Positions 60,541 through 64,000 of a DNA stretch of 64,000 nucleotides are shown here, piece after piece (position 1 is the first letter of the stretch; each line of letters starts with the position of its first letter). Source of the stretch: Aquatica leii (lineage: Eukaryota > Arthropoda > Insecta > Coleoptera > Lampyridae); contig CM069438.1 in NCBI GenBank assembly GCA_035610365.1, positions 48,170,837 through 48,234,836 of the forward strand, read 5' to 3'. Under the pieces are notes generated by a model. It was not told the DNA's origin and ran no database searches. It saw nothing but the letters and a program-made list of their open reading frames with translations. A program made the translations under genes and the position numbers.

Positions 60541-62620
60541 CTTATTTACGCAGTAGTAGTTGTAGTAAACTTGTTATCCAAAAATTTTCAGAACAGTAAA
60601 AAATAGTAGAAAGTTTGTCTAAAATTATCAAAAACTTCTTGTCAATATTGATCAGCCAATATCAAAAGATAAGCACGAACAAAGACAATTTTTGAACTTA
60701 TTGACAATGTGATATTTTTTACAGACGCTAAAAATTTTAAAACTGACGGTGTTTTGCTACGAGACAGACAAACATTTGAACTTAGATATTTTAACAGCAT
60801 ACTAAATATAGCAAATGGAAGTAGATGCTAATGATTGCAAAAAATAGTTACTTATTATTTGATTAAATTTACAGCAATTTGAGGCAGTGAATCTGAACGG
60901 ATCAAAAACCTAATATAGAATGTGTTGAACATTTTTGGAACTTGGATTAAGATAAAATTTGTCTAAAAGTTAGTTTTAAAATTTTTCATTTACTTATTCC
61001 GCTTGGATGTTAACGAGATATAACTGCATTAGTTTTCAGTAGTTGTCAAAACACATAACAGTTATTACAGTGCTGAGAAGTCCCAACAAGACAATGTTAT
61101 TTTTAAAAATCATACTGATTTTAGAATTTTAAGCTTTTGCGGTTTCATTGTTTATATGTATAATAAAATAAAGAGGTCGCGGTTTAAGGCTGCATCGTAA
61201 CTAATGTGACGTTTCAAAAATATTGTACAGCTAATTGCGTTAAGTATTAAAAATGTTTAAAATGACTGCTAGCTCGTTTAAAGATACGTTTAGAAACTAC
61301 GTGACCGATTAATCACCTGGTAGGTTGTTTGCTACTGTCATGAATTGAAAAATCTTTTAGAAAGAACTGTTACCTTTGCGTTTTGGCTGTGTTACGTGTG
61401 AGAAATTTTAAATCTTCGTTATCACAGCTAGTTATGACTACGCATTTAGTTTTTAACACAATAAAAGAATCTATAGTTTTAATAGACTTTTCGTCTAGAT
61501 GAAGAACGACCTAGAAAAAAAATTTATTCAATCGTTGGAAAGCAATCGTCAGAAACTGCAACTGAAATTGAGAAGAAACGAATAATCGACTTTAATCGGG
61601 TTACTTAATTTTTACTAAAACGCAATTGCCCCATCAAATTATATACGTAATTGTTTGAAAAATTACTTCACTCACTGGACCAAATTGTGTATAAGAAGTT
61701 TCTGGGACAATTGCCAAACCAAATAATTTTACCGTATAATTTGTTTTTACTTAAATGCTATGAATAAATTGGTCTAAATTGTAACCAGTTGAAAAATAAA
61801 CACGCAAGGAGAGAACAAATTGATCTAATTTTAAGGACAAGATGCCCGTTCTAAATTCGCTATTCATCTTTTTTATTGCAAGGAATTATTAAGTGCGTAA
61901 AATGCTAAACGACTATTAATGACAAATGAATGATGATTATGAATTATGCAAACAATGGATTTTCTTCTAACTACGCGATGTGCGTGTCTTGAATTATACT
62001 AATTTAACAGATTACTTAACGTCTTAAACACAAGCCACGATTTCCTAACTTTTAACATTTTCTTTCCTCAGTTATTGTTTTTAATAATACGAGTAATTAT
62101 AAATAAATTGCTAGAATTAGCTTTCTTTAATTTTCTATTCTTGTTTAATGTAATTACTTCCTGATGATAAAAAGTAAATGTAAATTGTATCTGACCGATG
62201 AACTCTTCGACCATAGAATTTTAGAATCAATTCTACTAATCTCGTAGTTGAAACACGAACTTTGTGTAAATAACGCTGATCAACACTGATTTTATTATTA
62301 TTGATATTAGGTCAACTTAACGGTGACTTTGTATAGTTGATTCAGAATTTGGTACTAGCTTTATTAAAGCGGCTTTAGTTCTTGAGGTGTTTGTTATACA
62401 ACAAAAACTCGAATCAATATTAGAATCATTCATAAAAATTCTTAAGTAAATTAGTCTGACTGAATGTTTTGCATTTACTCAAATTCGAAAAAATGTTAGG
62501 TCATTAGTGACTAACAACTTAAAAATTTGCTTTAACCACGCAAATTAGGTCAACTTAAAGATTGAAAAATTCTCCATAATACAAAGTACGTAACTTTCAA
62601 ATACTAAAAAAAGCACAAGT
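60540..62620. other. Unassigned AT-rich sequence with one foldback-motif scrap
   Basis: No gene seen. At about 61170-61215 GGTCGCGGTTTAAGGCTGCA and a following ATGTGACGT-like string resemble the inner block of the foldback elements at 23-26 kb. Confidence 0.4.
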
Positions 62621-62627
62621 GGCTTAA

Positions 62628-64000
62628 CCTTCCGATTACCATTGGGGTCTTTTAAGTTTTTTTTTACAACTGTCCCAATATTTTTTCAGCTGAGTTTCTT
62701 TCAACAATGTTTAATAATATATAACAAATTTTTCAATTGTTGTTTGTTTTGCGACGTAAAAAAAATATTGTCGTTGGGGTATTTGATCCCACTTGGTAGC
62801 CGACGTTCTAAAAAGTAATTCTAATATTTTGTCTGCATTTGTCATCTAATTTGCTTGTTTCAACGTGTTATTTGTCTGAATAATGATTACTACCATTCCG
62901 TCTTTAGTCATTACATTCGGTGAGTTTGTTCGAATCAGTTGAAAAGTGTGTCTGCTGTGTTATTACATTTGATTGGAAATAGTTGTTGAATTATGGCTAG
63001 AAAATATTTGTCTCAGCGTGAAGTGGAAGAAATAGCTAGCAATATTAATTTACTGAATGAAATTGAAGATGAAATTTTATCTGACGATAGTGATGCCGAA
63101 TTTGAAGAAGTAAGTGTACCTGATGTAAACCCGATTGAAAGTTCGGAAGACGATGACAGTGATGATAATTCGCCCAATTATAAAGATATACTGGTGGGTA
63201 AAGATGGTTCCATATGGAAAAAAGATAAGCCTCATGTTAGAAGACGAAATCAGCGCAATATTCTAAAAACACCTCCAGGATTAAAAAATTCAGTGAACAT
63301 ATTTCAACATGCTTAGATGCTTTCCATTTATTTATCTCGGAAGACATTATGGACATAATACTTAGAGAAACAAACATTCGAGCTAGAAGAATTGTAGGCG
63401 ATACGTGGAAGCCGGTAGATGCGGATGAGCTACATGCATTTTTTGGATTACTGCTTCTAGCTGGTGGTTTGAAAGCACGCTAAGAACCAATATTGGAGCT
63501 GTGGAGTACGAAATACATGTCTCTCCATAGACCAATTTTTTGTGCTGCAATGTCTCGTAATCGAATGAGAGACTTTTTGAAATACATTCGATTTGACGAT
63601 ATGAACACCCGAGAAGAACGACGAGCAACAGATAAATTAGCAGCTATTCGTAACATTCACGAGACTCTCGTTGCAAATTGCAAAAAATCGAATAACCCTA
63701 ATGCTGAAGTATGTATTGATGAACAAATTGTTCCTTTCCGTGAAAAATGTCCCTTTCGAGTATATGAAGTCGAAGCCAAATAAATACGGAATTAAAATTT
63801 GGGGTTTATGCGATGTTAGTAACAGATATTGCTAAAATTTCCAAATATATGCTAGAATGGTAAACAACGCTCCAGAACGGGAACAAGGTCAAACACAATT
63901 TTATTGTTTTATGCACGAGTATAAAATTTCATTTCTAGGGAAGCGGGTAGTTTTGGATTTGGTTGAGGGTTTGAGAGAGGGTTATGGTATTATCACAGAT
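62628..64000 (+). mobile_element. piggyBac-type DNA transposon (runs off the right edge)
   Basis: A TTAA at 62624-62627 followed by CCTTCCGATTACC fits a piggyBac left end. The transposase starts at 62993 (MARKYLSQREVEEI) with an acidic N-terminal part (EDEILSDDSD, SSEDDDSDD). It continues as DIMDIILRETN, LHAFFGLLLLAGGLKAR, MSRNRMRDFLKYIRFDD, CIDEQIVPFREKCPFR, KPNKYGIKIWGLCD and VLDLVEGLREGYGIITD, the domain order of piggyBac/PGBD4 proteins. The first catalytic aspartate is codon 63718-63720; the second would be the last codon of the window (63998-64000). It is broken by a frameshift near 63311, an in-frame stop at 63481-63483 and a frameshift near 63765, few lesions for its length. The right end and third aspartate lie outside. 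Confidence 0.9.

Noticed and set aside
1-64000. tRNA, rRNA or other structured RNA genes
   Set aside because: I saw no convincing cloverleaf, rRNA segment or snRNA motif by eye; a dedicated covariance search would be needed to exclude small ones.

Overview
This is a 64-kb piece of an AT-rich insect nuclear genome. The signs are spliced genes with GT-AG introns, a cytosolic alpha-carbonic anhydrase closest in layout to insect CAH1, small secreted cysteine-rich peptides of the insect fungal-protease-inhibitor kind, and insect mobile elements (mauritiana-type mariner, BEL/Pao, Ty3/gypsy, R1-type and jockey/CR1-like LINEs, Penelope-like, piggyBac). The order cannot be fixed from sequence alone; a beetle is a guess. 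Everything outside a few exons is repeats and old transposons.

Host genes. On the minus strand one carbonic anhydrase gene runs from a non-coding leader exon near 43.6 kb, through a 34-nt first coding exon at 43136-43169, across an intron of 29,520 bp, to three exons at 13305-13615, 12942-13256 and 12752-12889 (265 codons, all zinc ligands present). Just 138 bp past its stop, on the same strand, is a two-exon gene for a 92-residue, 12-cysteine secreted peptide (12287-12613). A block holding this peptide gene and the 3' end of the carbonic anhydrase gene is duplicated at 1-4724: the second peptide gene (3868-4194) is intact, while the carbonic anhydrase part (4333-4724) is a broken fragment. 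A possible two-exon gene on the opposite strand (26964-27652) lies inside the giant intron.

Region by region: 1-11.4 kb, three copies of a BEL/Pao-derived 3' segment, one carrying an inserted 1.46-kb terminal-inverted-repeat element; 11.4-13.6 kb, the host genes; 14.6-18.0 kb, a Ty3/gypsy fossil with both LTRs; 18.4-21.8 kb, a second gypsy fossil; 22-25.9 kb, mariner fragments and two copies of a foldback element at TTAA sites with an internal 12-bp periodic motif; 29.6-34.1 kb, a tandem array of about 176-180 bp units; 34.1-42.2 kb, a different tandem array of about 341-bp units; 43.1-43.6 kb, carbonic anhydrase first exons; 44.8-45.8 kb, a LINE 3' fragment; 47-50 kb, Penelope-like fragments in both orientations; 50.5-51.3 kb, a 400-bp tandem duplication; 51.4-59.2 kb, at least five LINE fragments including a long R1-type one; 59.2-60.5 kb, a small repeat family; 62.6-64.0 kb, a piggyBac element running off the window.

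The items most worth a second look are the satellite-filled giant intron of a compact enzyme gene, the duplication that copied a peptide gene together with the tail of its neighbour, the possible nested gene, the foldback family, and an upstream ORF whose stop codon ends exactly at a splice donor.
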